Below are positions 1-9,746 of a stretch of DNA of 64,000 nucleotides, piece after piece (within the stretch, counting starts at the first letter, position 1; each line of letters starts with the position of its first letter). The stretch is from NCBI RefSeq assembly GCF_038096175.1, contig NZ_CP151099.1:7294001-7358000 (forward strand), in the 5' to 3' direction. Below the pieces are notes generated by a model, which had not been told where the DNA came from, searched no databases, and saw only the letters and a program-made list of their open reading frames with translations. The stretch is from Nostoc sp. UHCC 0302 (GTDB lineage: Bacteria; Cyanobacteriota; Cyanobacteriia; Cyanobacteriales; Nostocaceae). The position numbers and the translations under genes were made by a program.

Positions 1-1
1 C

Positions 2-418
2 AATAAAAGTGTTGTTAGCTTAACTACAATACCAACAGAGATTCTTTATAAAGCTGGGTGTGTAACAGGAGTTTGGCAAGAGTTCAACTCAATTCTTGAA
101 GTTACACAACTTTATGAAAAACCTAGCATTGAATATGCATACCAGCATCTGCGTGTAGAGGGAATAGCCGACAATGAGTTTTTATGTATATTTGGTTTGT
201 ATGTATTAACACCCAAAATTTTTGATTGTTTAGAAGAACACATTAATCACAATTTTCGAGAACGAGGCGAATTTCAGTTAACATCTTGTCTAGATAGATT
301 ACGTCAGGAAGAAGGAATGACCGGATATGTTGTTAAAGGTCAGTATTTTGATATAGGAATGCCAAGTGTTTACCGTCAGACAATAATTGATTTTAGAAAT
401 CGCTATATTTCTAAATGA
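2..418 (+). CDS. Nucleotidyltransferase (UTP-glucose-1-phosphate uridylyltransferase-like), 3' part
   Basis: The reading frame is open from the left edge of the window, so only the C-terminal 138 residues are present. The visible part carries EKPS, FGLYVLTPKIFD, a GEFQLT segment (GalU-type enzymes have GEIQLT here) and a terminal FDIGMPSVY block, an order typical of sugar-1-phosphate nucleotidyltransferases. Such enzymes activate a sugar phosphate with an NTP to give NDP-sugar for polysaccharide or glycolipid synthesis in the cytoplasm. The nucleotide-binding N-terminus lies outside the window, so substrate and nucleotide cannot be decided; a glucose, mannose or heptose phosphate enzyme are all possible. 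It converges on the S66 peptidase gene 61 bases downstream. Confidence 0.72.
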   Translation, partial: NKSVVSLTTIPTEILYKAGCVTGVWQEFNSILEVTQLYEKPSIEYAYQHLRVEGIADNEFLCIFGLYVLTPKIFDCLEEHINHNFRERGEFQLTSCLDRLRQEEGMTGYVVKGQYFDIGMPSVYRQTIIDFRNRYISK

Positions 419-479
419 AATATATGTGAATCAAAAGTCTAAAGATATAAGATGAAAAGTCTTTTTACACCCCTATCTT

Positions 480-1499
480 TTATTTTTTGACAGATGCCTC
501 TAACATCTGAATTGTCCCAATATCAGCATTCATTTCCACTTCTATACCAATTGGCATAGTAAATTTATCCTTCATATGCCCAATCATTGAACCATACCAA
601 GCAGGAATTTTTAAGGGAAGTATGTGGTCTTGTAATACTTGCTTCAAAGTAAATGAAGGCTCATCCCCAAGACGACAATTAGTACATTGTCCAAAAATAA
701 AGCCAGCAATTTGGTTAAGAATCCCGGCGTTTTTTAACTGCGTCAGCATCCGGTCTACACGGTAAACATCCTCACCAATTTCTTCCACAAACAAGATGCT
801 TTTGTTCCAGGAAGGCAAGTCAGGTGAGCCTACCATCGCTGCTAACACTGACAAGTTACCACCCACAAGTTTACCCCTTGCTTTTCCTGGTGCGATTGTC
901 TCCACTGCAACTTCCCCGGTAAGATTTTGCATTGTTACTGCTTCAGCATTAAATAGGATGCGCTTGAAGTAATCTACCGTAAACTGATTCCAGGTAGACG
1001 TGGCAACTGGCCCGTGAAAAGTAATCATTCGCGTGCGGGCATTAATTGCTAACAACAGAGAAGTAATATCGCTGTATCCCATAATAATTTTCGGATGGGA
1101 ACGGATGAGCGAGTAGTTCAGTAAGGGTAAGATGCGATTACAGCCCCAGCCACCACGCATAGCAATGATTGCTTTCACAGAGTGATCGCTAAACATATAA
1201 TTAATATCATCGGCGCGATCGCTATCTTTACCAGCTAAATAGCCGTAACGATCTAAAATATGCGCCCCTACCTTGACTTTTAAGCCTAATTTTAATAACT
1301 CTTCTTTCGCAGTTTCGATATCTTTAGGTTCAATGATACCCGCAGGGGCAATCAATCCTACTGTATCGCCTATTTGTAAGCGCGGTGGTTTGAGAATAGT
1401 GTTTGGATATAGCTTACCTTGGGCGGCAACTAATGGCGTCTGGCTAGCTATGGCAGCTAGCCCACAGGCTGTAAGAAATTGTCTGCGCTTAATGGTCAT
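480..1499 (-). CDS. LD-carboxypeptidase, peptidase family S66
   Basis: A 339-residue protein of the muramoyltetrapeptide LD-carboxypeptidase/MccF family. Family members cleave the bond between meso-diaminopimelate and D-Ala in cytoplasmic murein tetrapeptides, or related amide bonds. The S66 triad can be placed: Ser143 in GYSDIT, Glu239/240 in FVEEIGED and His308 in GSMIGH. The N-terminus (KRRQFLTACGLAAIAS) has an RR pair followed by a hydrophobic stretch, so it looks like a Tat or lipoprotein-like export signal. That is atypical for the cytoplasmic recycling enzyme and suggests an extracytoplasmic location. It is transcribed toward the nucleotidyltransferase and is divergent from the histidine kinase at 1670. 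Confidence 0.85.
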   Translation of the reverse strand: MTIKRRQFLTACGLAAIASQTPLVAAQGKLYPNTILKPPRLQIGDTVGLIAPAGIIEPKDIETAKEELLKLGLKVKVGAHILDRYGYLAGKDSDRADDINYMFSDHSVKAIIAMRGGWGCNRILPLLNYSLIRSHPKIIMGYSDITSLLLAINARTRMITFHGPVATSTWNQFTVDYFKRILFNAEAVTMQNLTGEVAVETIAPGKARGKLVGGNLSVLAAMVGSPDLPSWNKSILFVEEIGEDVYRVDRMLTQLKNAGILNQIAGFIFGQCTNCRLGDEPSFTLKQVLQDHILPLKIPAWYGSMIGHMKDKFTMPIGIEVEMNADIGTIQMLEASVKK

Positions 1500-1669
1500 G
1501 ATGAGAGTCTATTGTAATTTAGATGGACAGTAAAAGTCGGCATAGGTTTTGGGAAAACTAGAGTTATGGAAGTGCTTTTCGCGCAACGGATGCTTTTTTT
1601 CAAAAGAAAGCAAATTCCATCAACTCTTTGTTTTTATCCGAATCATTAATTTATATTTAAGAGGTTTTT

Positions 1670-4027
1670 GTGCTGGCTACAGACTCTCATCAAACCCCAA
1701 AACTCCCGAAGCAATTAATTTGGGCAGTGTGGCTAATTTGTGTGCTGCCATTTACATTGAATTTGTTGGGAGTAAATTTTGGTTCAGCACAAGTACCCCT
1801 AAATTTAGAGGGAGTCTCTGGCAAAGCCAATGAAGTTACAGAAGTGATTTACCACACTTTGGCAGGCAGTTTTATCCACACAATTCTAGAGTGGAGTGCC
1901 TTCTGTGCAGCCATCTTCACGGTCATTCTGGCTTTTGCTCACTTCAGTATTAAGTACGATGTCACCACGCCAATTATTGGAGTCACTCTGTTGTGTGCAG
2001 GATTAATGGATGCGTTCCACACCTTAGCTGCTGACCGTTTAATTGAAGTCGTCGCTGATAACCGCAACCTCGTCCCCTTTACCTGGGCGCTTTGCCGACT
2101 CTGCAATGTTTTGCTAACCATAATTGGTGTCAGCATTTTTCTGGCAGGTAAATCTAAGCAGTGGCGAGGTAATCTCGGTTTTGTAATTTTAGTAAGCTTA
2201 GGCTTTGGGTTGCTCTGTTACAGCATAATTCATGCTTGTGCTAGCAATCAAGTCCTACCACAAACCATTTTTCCCAAGTCATTCGTCACCCGACCTTGGG
2301 ATATATTTCCTTTGATTCTTTTTCTTCTGGCTGGCATCCTGATTTACCCACGCTTCTACCGTAAGTATCCTAGTCTATTCTCTCACGGATTGATTATCAG
2401 TAGCATTCCCAATGCCGCCACCCAAATTCATATGGCTTTTGGCTCAACGGCTCTGTTCGATAATCACTTCAACATTGCTCATTTCTTAAAGATTATTGCT
2501 TACCTAGTGCCGCTTGCTGGACTAATCCTGGACTACATCCACACTCATCGTCAACAGGAACAAACCAATAAAAATTTCCTCAAGGAAATTAGAGAACGCC
2601 AACAGACAGAAGCTAAGCTCCAAAAGTTTACCCAACGGGAAGACTTGCTCAGAAGCCGTCTATCAAGCCAAATCGGTAACTCTCTTGAACTGAGTATAAT
2701 TCTCAAAACCGCAGTCTGCGAAATTCGTGACCTGTTGCAAATTGATTATTGTAGTTTCTGTTGGTATAATCCCGATGCCACACCTCCTAGCTGGGAAACA
2801 GTGTGTGAAGCCAAAAATCCTCAGTCGCCTCATTTTCTGAGTATGTATTCTATTGAAGATGTGGAGCCTTTAGTAGAAAAGTTACTGAGTCAGAAAATTT
2901 TGCAAGTTGATGAAGTTAAGACTCTTAATGAACCTGCGTTGCGAGAGTTCTTACTCTTCAAGGGATTTACTTGTGTATTGGCACAAAAGCTTTGCACTCC
3001 CTCTAATACTATTGGTGTACTCCTGTGTGGTCGTAGTACTAGCTTGCTTCCTTGGCAGCAGGAGGAAGTAGAATTACTCAAAGAAGTCAGAGAGCAGCTA
3101 GTGATTGCCCTCAACCAAGCACAACTTTATACCGAAGCTTGTAGCAATGCTCAACGTACTCAACAAGCACTATTAGAACTACAAAAAACCCAATCCCAAC
3201 TCATTCAAACGGAAAAAATGTCAGCGTTGGGCAACCTTGTTGCTGGAGTCGCCCACGAAATCAACAATCCTGTAGGCTTTATTGCGGGGAATCTCATCCA
3301 CATCTCTGAATATATGCAAGACCTGCTCAATCATTTAAAACTCTATCAGCAACACTATCCTGATTCTGTGCCAGCAATTTGCCATGATGCCAAAGAGATT
3401 GATCTAGAGTTCCTACTGGAAGACTTACCACGAATGATTAGCTCCATGCAACTGGGGTGCGATCGCATCAGTAACATCAGCACTTCTCTGCGAACTTTCT
3501 CACGTTCAGACAATTCACAAAAAGTACCGTTCAACGTTCACTCTGGTATCGATAGCACTCTGCTAATTCTCAAATATCGTCTCAAATCCAACGAAAACCG
3601 TCCTGCTATTCAAGTAATCAAAGAGTATGGAGACTTACCAAATGTAGAGTGTTTCCCTGGACAGCTTAACCAAGTATTTATGAATATCCTTGCCAATGCC
3701 ATTGACGCTTTCGAGGAAACTAACTTGAAATGCTCCTTTAAAGATATTCAGAAAAATCCTAACCAGATTATCATTCGCACCGAGATGTTAGCTGACCACA
3801 GCCATGTTGCTATCCGTATCCAAGATAATGGTTGTGGAATCTCAAAGGAAATCCAGCAAAAAATATTTGATCATCTGTTTACCACCAAGGGGGTAGACAA
3901 AGGCACAGGTCTAGGTTTGTCTATTGCTAGTCAAATTGTCGAGGAAAAACATGGAGGTCGCTTACAGTGCATTTCCAATTTTGGCAAGGGAACAGAGTTT
4001 ATCATTGAGATTCCACTTCAAGCGTAA
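1670..4027 (+). CDS. Hybrid-free sensor histidine kinase with MASE3-like membrane domain and GAF domain
   Basis: A 785-residue membrane histidine kinase. Residues about 15-290 hold seven or eight hydrophobic segments resembling the MASE3 sensor module. A coiled stretch and a GAF-like domain follow (about 325-490), then the kinase core with phosphoacceptor His529 in VAGVAHEINNP and an ATPase domain with DNGCGIS and GTGLGLSIASQIV. The GTG start at 1670 is chosen because AAGAGG lies five bases upstream. No response regulator is adjacent, so it is an orphan kinase whose partner and signal are unknown. Its kinase half is clearly paralogous to the kinase at 39313, including the conserved segment between the H box and N box. 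No receiver domain is present. Confidence 0.85.
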   Translation: MLATDSHQTPKLPKQLIWAVWLICVLPFTLNLLGVNFGSAQVPLNLEGVSGKANEVTEVIYHTLAGSFIHTILEWSAFCAAIFTVILAFAHFSIKYDVTTPIIGVTLLCAGLMDAFHTLAADRLIEVVADNRNLVPFTWALCRLCNVLLTIIGVSIFLAGKSKQWRGNLGFVILVSLGFGLLCYSIIHACASNQVLPQTIFPKSFVTRPWDIFPLILFLLAGILIYPRFYRKYPSLFSHGLIISSIPNAATQIHMAFGSTALFDNHFNIAHFLKIIAYLVPLAGLILDYIHTHRQQEQTNKNFLKEIRERQQTEAKLQKFTQREDLLRSRLSSQIGNSLELSIILKTAVCEIRDLLQIDYCSFCWYNPDATPPSWETVCEAKNPQSPHFLSMYSIEDVEPLVEKLLSQKILQVDEVKTLNEPALREFLLFKGFTCVLAQKLCTPSNTIGVLLCGRSTSLLPWQQEEVELLKEVREQLVIALNQAQLYTEACSNAQRTQQALLELQKTQSQLIQTEKMSALGNLVAGVAHEINNPVGFIAGNLIHISEYMQDLLNHLKLYQQHYPDSVPAICHDAKEIDLEFLLEDLPRMISSMQLGCDRISNISTSLRTFSRSDNSQKVPFNVHSGIDSTLLILKYRLKSNENRPAIQVIKEYGDLPNVECFPGQLNQVFMNILANAIDAFEETNLKCSFKDIQKNPNQIIIRTEMLADHSHVAIRIQDNGCGISKEIQQKIFDHLFTTKGVDKGTGLGLSIASQIVEEKHGGRLQCISNFGKGTEFIIEIPLQA

Positions 4028-4092
4028 GATGGATGCAAAGGGAAGACACGGTGATACGAATTTGAAAAAAGAATATGACAAATAGACCATCT

Positions 4093-4117
4093 GTAGAGAC
4101 GCGATGAATCGCGTCTT
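4093..4117. repeat. Short palindromic repeat (AGACGCGAT..ATCGCGTCT type)
   Basis: A perfect 9-base stem (AGACGCGAT/ATCGCGTCT) separated by GA lies between the convergent kinase and leuS genes. Related copies are near 22619, 25123, 25160, 13759 and 30906, so this is a dispersed family. Its palindrome could also help terminate transcription from either side, but there is no clear U-tract. Confidence 0.75.
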
Positions 4118-4286
4118 CATCCAAAAATGTGTTGCAATCATTAATTGAATTGGTATGAAGACAGGGCTGCCAGAGTTTTCTGTACACGCTTCTGCCGTTT
4201 CTGACGATAGCTTGTCTCCGATACGCTATGTCTAGCTTAGACAACGCCAAAAATTAAATTGTCCCCGTGTCCGCTACCCTTTGCTC

Positions 4287-6905
4287 TTAAACGACTACAA
4301 AATTCACCAACTTTCCAGGCACTACAATTACCTTTTTAATTTCTTTATCCTCAAGGTAACGCTGGGCAACTTCTGATTCACGGGCGTATTTCTCCAACGC
4401 TGCTTTATCTGCTTGCGCCGGCACTTGAAGCGCACCGCGAGTTTTGCCGTTAATTTGAATCACCAAAGTGATTTCATCAGCTACCAAAGCAGCCGAGTCA
4501 AAAGACGGCCAAGTCTGAGTGTGAACTGACTCGCTGTTACCCAATAACTGCCATAATTCCTCAGCAATGTGAGGTGCTAATGGCGCTAACAACACGACCA
4601 AAGTCTGAATACCTTCTGCATAAATTGGTGAATTTTTGCTCTCGGCATCAGTCAGGGCATTACTCAACTTCATCAATTCTGAAACAGCTGTGTTGAATTG
4701 GTACTCGTCCTCAAAATCTTCTGTCACCGCTTTAATAGCAGTGTGAATTGCCCGCCGCAATTCTTTTTCCGGTTTAGTTAAATCAGCTGGGGCTTTCTTG
4801 CGGGATACCCCAGCAGCAACATAATCTGTCACCAAACGCCAAACCCGATTTAAAAAGCGGAATTGTCCTTCTACATCAGCTTCATCCCATTCCAGGTCTT
4901 TTTCTGGCGGCGCTTTGAACAAGATGAACATCCGGGCTGTGTCTACACCGTATTTAGCAATTACGTCTTCTGGTGCTACACCATTGCCTTTTGACTTAGA
5001 CATAGTGGCGTAAAGACGTTGCAGTGGCTCACCTGTTTGAGGGTCACGAGGATCAATTGAATTTACAAGATTAGAGGGAATCCATTTATCCTTACCACCT
5101 TTGTTCGGATTCAGGTAAGTTAACCCCTGTACCATACCTTGAGTTAACAGGCGTTGGAACGGTTCATCAAAGTTCAGCAAGCCTCTGTCTCGCAGTACCT
5201 TAGTAAAAAACCGCGAATACAACAAATGCAAAATCGCGTGTTCAATTCCACCCACGTACTGATCAACTGGCATCCAGTCGTCGGTTGTAGTAGAATCAAA
5301 AACCTGCTGCTCGTTCTTAGCGTCAGGAAACCGCAAGAAATACCACGAGGAATCAATAAAGGTATCCATCGTGTCGGTTTCTCGCTTCGCTGGAGTACCA
5401 CAAGTTGGACAAGGAACATTCATCCAACTTGACAACTGAGTCAAAGGTGAACCACCACGTCCAGTAAATTCCACCTCTTCCGGCAACTGTACTGGTAAAT
5501 CTTTGTCAGGAACTGGCACTATTCCACAGTTAGGACAATGAATTACAGGTATCGGTGCGCCCCAGTATCGCTGCCGCGAAATCAACCAATCTCGCAAGCG
5601 ATATTGCACCCGCACTTTACCAAAACCTTGTTTTTCGGCGTATTCAGTAATCGCTTGTTTAGCATCTGTAGAAGTCATACCAGTAAAAAGCCCAGAATTA
5701 ATTAAAATTCCTGGTTCGGTGTATGCTTCGTTATATTCAATCTGGACAAGTTGTGTAATTTCATCTGTGTCTGATGTTGGCGTTAAGTCAAAACCTGCAA
5801 CATCATCTGGAGCAGCAATCACAAAATCAATCGGTAAATCATAAGTTTGAGCAAACTTAAAATCCCGCACATCATGCGCTGGTACACCCATCACTGCCCC
5901 AGTACCATACTCATACAGTACATAGTCAGCAATCCAGATCGGAACCTCTTCCTCAGTAAATGGGTTAACTACCTTGCCACCAGTAGGGATACCCCGCTTA
6001 GGTTTGTCTTCTGCGGTACGTTCCAATTCACTTTGATTGGAAACCTCTTTAATAAATGCCTCTACCGCGGCTTGTTGTTCCTTTGTAGTAACCCGCTTTG
6101 TTAAGGGATGTTCTGGTGCTAATACGACGTAGCTAACACCATAAACTGTGTCTGGGCGGGTGGTATAAACACCAATTTTTTCATCCGACCCAATGATCGG
6201 AAATTCCAAATACGCGCCCGTCGATTTGCCAATCCAATTTGCTTGCATCAACTTGACGCGTTCTGGCCAACCTGTCAACTTATCCAGATCATTAAGCAAT
6301 TCTTCGGCGTAGTCGGTAATCTTTAAAAACCACTGCCGCAATAATTTGCGCTCAACTATTGCCCCGCTGCGCCAAGAACGTCCTTCATTATCAACTTGCT
6401 CGTTAGCTAGTACAGTTTGGTCAATGGGATCCCAGTTTACCGCTGCTTCTTTTTGGTAAGCTAACCCCGCTTGCAAAAACTGCAAGAAAATCCACTGCGT
6501 CCACTTGTAATAATCTGGTGAACAAGTGGCAACTTCGCTATCCCAGTCGATAGACAAACCGAGACGTTGCAGTTGCTGCCGCATCTGGGCAATATTTTGA
6601 TAAGTCCACTTTGCTGGTGGGACGCCACGGTCAATAGCAGCATTTTCTGCTGGTAAGCCAAAGGCATCCCAACCCATTGGGTGTAGTACCCGATACCCTT
6701 GCATTCGCTTGAGGCGGGCAATCACGTCGGTTATCGTATAATTACGGACGTGACCCATGTGCAGGCTGCCCGATGGATAAGGAAACATGGATAGAGCGTA
6801 GAATTTTGGCTTATTGCTAGCTGTAGATGTCTTGTCTAAGCCACTTTCTATCCATGTTTTTTGCCATTTTTCCTCAATTGCTGCTGGGTTATATCGGGAA
6901 TCCAC
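4287..6905 (-). CDS. leuS: Leucine--tRNA ligase
   Basis: A class I aminoacyl-tRNA synthetase of 872 residues, the usual bacterial LeuRS length; it charges tRNA-Leu with leucine in the cytoplasm. Visible motifs are HIGH as HMGH at about residues 49-52 ([12 protein letters not shown]), the editing-domain region with TTRPDT, a zinc-type CPNCG/CPTCG pair, and KMSKS as MSKSKGN near residue 620. Two in-frame starts are adjacent: TTG at 6908 and GTG at 6905. GTG is preferred because it sits eight bases after AGGAG and gives the N-terminus [14 protein letters not shown] typical of cyanobacterial LeuRS. It is divergent from the gamma-glutamylcyclotransferase-like gene. Confidence 0.97.
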   Translation of the reverse strand: MDSRYNPAAIEEKWQKTWIESGLDKTSTASNKPKFYALSMFPYPSGSLHMGHVRNYTITDVIARLKRMQGYRVLHPMGWDAFGLPAENAAIDRGVPPAKWTYQNIAQMRQQLQRLGLSIDWDSEVATCSPDYYKWTQWIFLQFLQAGLAYQKEAAVNWDPIDQTVLANEQVDNEGRSWRSGAIVERKLLRQWFLKITDYAEELLNDLDKLTGWPERVKLMQANWIGKSTGAYLEFPIIGSDEKIGVYTTRPDTVYGVSYVVLAPEHPLTKRVTTKEQQAAVEAFIKEVSNQSELERTAEDKPKRGIPTGGKVVNPFTEEEVPIWIADYVLYEYGTGAVMGVPAHDVRDFKFAQTYDLPIDFVIAAPDDVAGFDLTPTSDTDEITQLVQIEYNEAYTEPGILINSGLFTGMTSTDAKQAITEYAEKQGFGKVRVQYRLRDWLISRQRYWGAPIPVIHCPNCGIVPVPDKDLPVQLPEEVEFTGRGGSPLTQLSSWMNVPCPTCGTPAKRETDTMDTFIDSSWYFLRFPDAKNEQQVFDSTTTDDWMPVDQYVGGIEHAILHLLYSRFFTKVLRDRGLLNFDEPFQRLLTQGMVQGLTYLNPNKGGKDKWIPSNLVNSIDPRDPQTGEPLQRLYATMSKSKGNGVAPEDVIAKYGVDTARMFILFKAPPEKDLEWDEADVEGQFRFLNRVWRLVTDYVAAGVSRKKAPADLTKPEKELRRAIHTAIKAVTEDFEDEYQFNTAVSELMKLSNALTDAESKNSPIYAEGIQTLVVLLAPLAPHIAEELWQLLGNSESVHTQTWPSFDSAALVADEITLVIQINGKTRGALQVPAQADKAALEKYARESEVAQRYLEDKEIKKVIVVPGKLVNFVVV

Positions 6906-6989
6906 CAAAAATTCTCCTACTGGTCTGTAATCTTATCTGCCTCCATATTGTAGATGCTAGGCAAACAAATCAGATGGTTAAAATAAGCG

Positions 6990-7445
6990 ATGGCTGAATC
7001 AAAAATAAAATTTTCTGAAGGAGTGCGAGTTTTTGTCTACGGCACTCTTAAACCAGGTGAGGCTAATTATAAAAGATATTGTGCTGACAAGATAGTAGAT
7101 GTTAAAAGAGCTTTTGCAGCAGGTAAACTGTTTGGTTTGCCGATGGGCTACCCAGCAATGACGCTAGGGGATGCCCAAGTTCACGGCTATTTACTCTCTT
7201 TCACCAACCCAGAAATTTTAAATGAGCTAGATGCGTTGGAAGATTACCAGCCTACTAGAGCAATTTCAGAAAATCTGTACCATCGGCAAATTATCGAAAT
7301 TTACGATTCACAGGGGCTATCTCTGGGTTGGGCTTGGGTTTATTTAATGACATCAGAGCGAGTTTACCAATTAAAGGGTGTACTCCAACTTGATGGTTGG
7401 TGGAGTGGCTGCGGTTTAACGCCAAAGTTCAGTTATGAACTATGA
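6990..7445 (+). CDS. Gamma-glutamylcyclotransferase-like (AIG2/GGCT fold) protein
   Basis: A 151-residue single-domain protein. The N-terminal VFVYGTLKPGEANY is the signature substrate loop of the GGCT/AIG2 fold, and the acidic NELDALEDY segment sits where the family's catalytic Glu is found. Members release 5-oxoproline from gamma-glutamyl compounds or cyclise gamma-glutamylamines; the actual substrate here is unknown. The gene lies alone between leuS (divergent) and the anti-sigma gene, whose stop is only 19 bases away on the opposite strand. No signal peptide is seen, so it is probably cytoplasmic. Confidence 0.8.
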   Translation: MAESKIKFSEGVRVFVYGTLKPGEANYKRYCADKIVDVKRAFAAGKLFGLPMGYPAMTLGDAQVHGYLLSFTNPEILNELDALEDYQPTRAISENLYHRQIIEIYDSQGLSLGWAWVYLMTSERVYQLKGVLQLDGWWSGCGLTPKFSYEL

Positions 7446-7464
7446 ATAAACTGTCAACTTTGAA

Positions 7465-8082
7465 TTAATTAATCTCCTGTTTGGCGTCGTGCTGTGGTGG
7501 CTGTATGTGATTGAATGGATTTTCAGGAGGTGCTACAGCTGCTTTAGGAATTTCGATAACTGGGTTATTTAAACCCACCATCAGCGGAGACGCTGGGGCG
7601 ATATAGGCTGAGTTCGTTTGTGTTGATTGTATTTGTGGCTTTTGTGCTAGTTGCGGCACTCTTGATTGTCCATCTGGGAGCAAGCCAGACACTGCGCCGA
7701 TAACACAAGCAGCAATAGACGCGCCTCCAACCATCCACCCTAACCGGGAACGGCGGCGTAACCGGACGAATACTTGCTGGGCTGTTACTTCTGGCGGCTG
7801 TTGGGGTGTTGGCACTGGGAGAGTCCGCAGTCCTTTCCGTAGCTTTAATAGTCTGGCATACAAGCATTGAACTGAGGCATCTTTTGCTAGCCATTCTTCT
7901 ACTTGCCTGCGTTCGGCGGCTGTAACCTCACCATCGAGGTATGCACTTAGTAACTCGAAGCGATCGCGCTTCACCATATCCATAAAACCCGTTGATTCAT
8001 TGGTATGCTTAGCCATTCCATCTGACAAATTGCTAGGAAGTTGCGAGGATGAAAGGTCATAAAACTGAGAATCAGTAGTCAT
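7465..8082 (-). CDS. Putative membrane anti-sigma factor
   Basis: A 205-residue protein directly downstream of the ECF sigma gene (157-base gap, same strand). Residues about 38-85 (FELLSAYLDGEVTAAERRQVEEWL) match the helical fold of anti-sigma domains, and one membrane segment lies near residues 113-133 (GWMVGGASIAACVIGAVSGL), followed by a Pro/Gln-rich outer tail. The HxxxCxxC zinc motif of classic ZAS-type anti-sigma factors is missing; only one Cys (in SVQCLY) remains in that region. Gene order and topology support a role in holding the adjacent sigma factor at the membrane, but the binding is inferred. Confidence 0.75.
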   Translation of the reverse strand: MTTDSQFYDLSSSQLPSNLSDGMAKHTNESTGFMDMVKRDRFELLSAYLDGEVTAAERRQVEEWLAKDASVQCLYARLLKLRKGLRTLPVPTPQQPPEVTAQQVFVRLRRRSRLGWMVGGASIAACVIGAVSGLLPDGQSRVPQLAQKPQIQSTQTNSAYIAPASPLMVGLNNPVIEIPKAAVAPPENPFNHIQPPQHDAKQEIN

Positions 8083-8239
8083 TTTAACACTATTACTAAT
8101 TCATACACGGGTTAAGGGAGCGGACAATTCGGATAAATTCCTGATTTTTCCTACTGTTACCAGAAGCAATCTGCTTTTTCCTCACAATTCTTAATCAATG
8201 CTTAAATTCTGCTAATAGGCGAAGGAAAGATCCTGTAAA

Positions 8240-8896
8240 TTAGGTATCTAGATAATTTTGCAACTGAGCTTGCAATCTGGATCTCGCTCTGGCTATTCTC
8301 GACTTCACAGTTCCTAAAGAAACTCCAGTGATTTCGGCAATTTCTTCATATGCCATCCCTTCGATTTCTCTGAGGACAATAGTAGTGCGAAACACCTCTG
8401 GTAAATCCGCGATCGCTTCTCGCAATTGCTCGTAAAATTCTCTAGTTGTAAGTTCTTCCTCTGGCCCTGGGGTATCTCCAGCAATTTCCCAATCCATTTC
8501 ACCGTCGTCTACAGAGCGGGGGGCATCTAGCGATAAAGGACTGACAACTCGCTTGCGTTTCCGCAACTCGTCGTAAAACAAGTTAGTCGCAATGCGGCTT
8601 AACCAGCCCCGGAATTTAGCTGGCTCTTGTAATCGGTTGATATTCCGATAAACTCGAATCCAAACTTCTTGAGCCAAATCAGCTCTGTCAGCCCAATCTG
8701 GAGCCAAGTGGTATAAGACTCTATCGACTTGAGACTGATAGCGGTGTAACAGTTCGGCAAACGCAGCACGATCTGGACGCAGCCCTGCTTGACAGCGCAA
8801 AATTAAATCGTGATTTGAGAGTTTGTCAACTGGCATTGATGCTTCTGGACACCTTGCATCAACCGTTGACCAGGATACAGTAATCGACTGACTCAT
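8240..8896 (-). CDS. ECF-type RNA polymerase sigma factor (SigG-like)
   Basis: A 218-residue group 4 (ECF) sigma factor. Region 2 spans roughly residues 35-115 (DLAQEVWIRVYRNI, FRGWLSRIATNLFYDELRKRKR) and region 4 about 150-212 (LPEVFRTTIVLREIEGMAYEEIAEITG, then SLGTVKSRIARARSRL); these bind the -10 and -35 elements respectively. It is followed by a putative membrane anti-sigma gene, the classical ECF arrangement. A near-perfect ECF promoter lies 32 bases upstream of the start, suggesting autoregulation. It is likely the counterpart of Anabaena SigG, but the symbol is withheld because orthology cannot be tested here. Confidence 0.93.
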   Translation of the reverse strand: MSQSITVSWSTVDARCPEASMPVDKLSNHDLILRCQAGLRPDRAAFAELLHRYQSQVDRVLYHLAPDWADRADLAQEVWIRVYRNINRLQEPAKFRGWLSRIATNLFYDELRKRKRVVSPLSLDAPRSVDDGEMDWEIAGDTPGPEEELTTREFYEQLREAIADLPEVFRTTIVLREIEGMAYEEIAEITGVSLGTVKSRIARARSRLQAQLQNYLDT

Positions 8897-8928
8897 AGAT
8901 CGTACTGGCTGTAAATTATCCCTTTCTA

Positions 8929-8956
8929 TTAGACCCGTTAATGAGCCGGAAGTTCC
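8929..8956 (-). promoter_or_regulatory. Predicted ECF sigma promoter of the sigma/anti-sigma operon
   Basis: Read on the minus strand, GGAACTT (8950-8956), a 15-base spacer and GTCTAA (8929-8934) match the sigma-E-type ECF consensus. The -10 ends 32 bases before the sigma gene's ATG, giving an untranslated leader of roughly 25 bases. This predicts that the sigma factor transcribes its own gene. Confidence 0.72.
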
Positions 8957-9746
8957 TTGCTAAGGTGACGGATTTATGACTGGAACACTTAAGTATATAA
9001 GTTTTGCTACATTCCTAGTAATCAGGAGAGTGATTGTCTCCTTCTACTGCTTGCATAGTCGCACTTTTAACCCTGTGTTAACAGTTGGCTGATATCCAGC
9101 AATGTTACTTACAATTCTCCCACTTGTGATGACTGACTATATACGCTTGACACAACTAAGTAAATATGATTTTAAGAATGAGAGAAGAAAATTTTGTACT
9201 TTGGAGTACGGGAAGCATCTACGCACTTGATCCTGGAGCTAATGTGTAACGGTTTGATATCCTAATAAGCCAAGAGAGAATTGGTATAAATATTAAATTA
9301 ATAAGTTCCTGTAGTTAGTATGACTGTTATTTATTCGGTTTTCTCACTAGAATGGTTGCTGTTTTTTCTGGATTCTGTTGGTAACTAGTATCAGAATTAG
9401 TGCGATCGGGTAAGCGAACTTGTAAAAAAAAATTGAGGGAAAATGTAATTGTGGCTGCTAACAATAGTTTTTCAAACATGGTTTTTCTCCCATCCACACC
9501 ATTAATGATTAATTACTACATTTCGATAGTTACAGAGAGAAGCCTGAGCAGAGGCTGCCAACTTTCAAAACTTGGGAAAGTTCCGATTTATCAACTAGAA
9601 TTTTTTTACTGGAACAATCTGCATAGCCTTAGTTTGCCCAGAAGTATTGTCAAATTTATAAGGGAAATAATAAGTATTTATAAATTTTTGATAATTAGTT
9701 GATGAGTGGTTCCAAATTAATCGGCTGAATATTTCAGGGATAAACA
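8957..9746. other. Long AT-rich intergenic region
   Basis: About 790 bases separate the sigma gene from the divergent L,D-transpeptidase gene. No convincing gene, tRNA or terminator was seen. The one moderately long open frame (9400-9702) has Lys/Asn/Ser-rich composition, no ribosome binding site and no domain-like sequence. The stretch probably holds the long upstream regions of both flanking genes. Confidence 0.5.

Noticed and set aside
9400-9702. 100-residue open frame in the long gap before the L,D-transpeptidase gene
   Set aside because: Composition is low-complexity (Lys/Asn/Ser), no ribosome binding site, no domain-like pattern, and the reverse strand is equally open in part.
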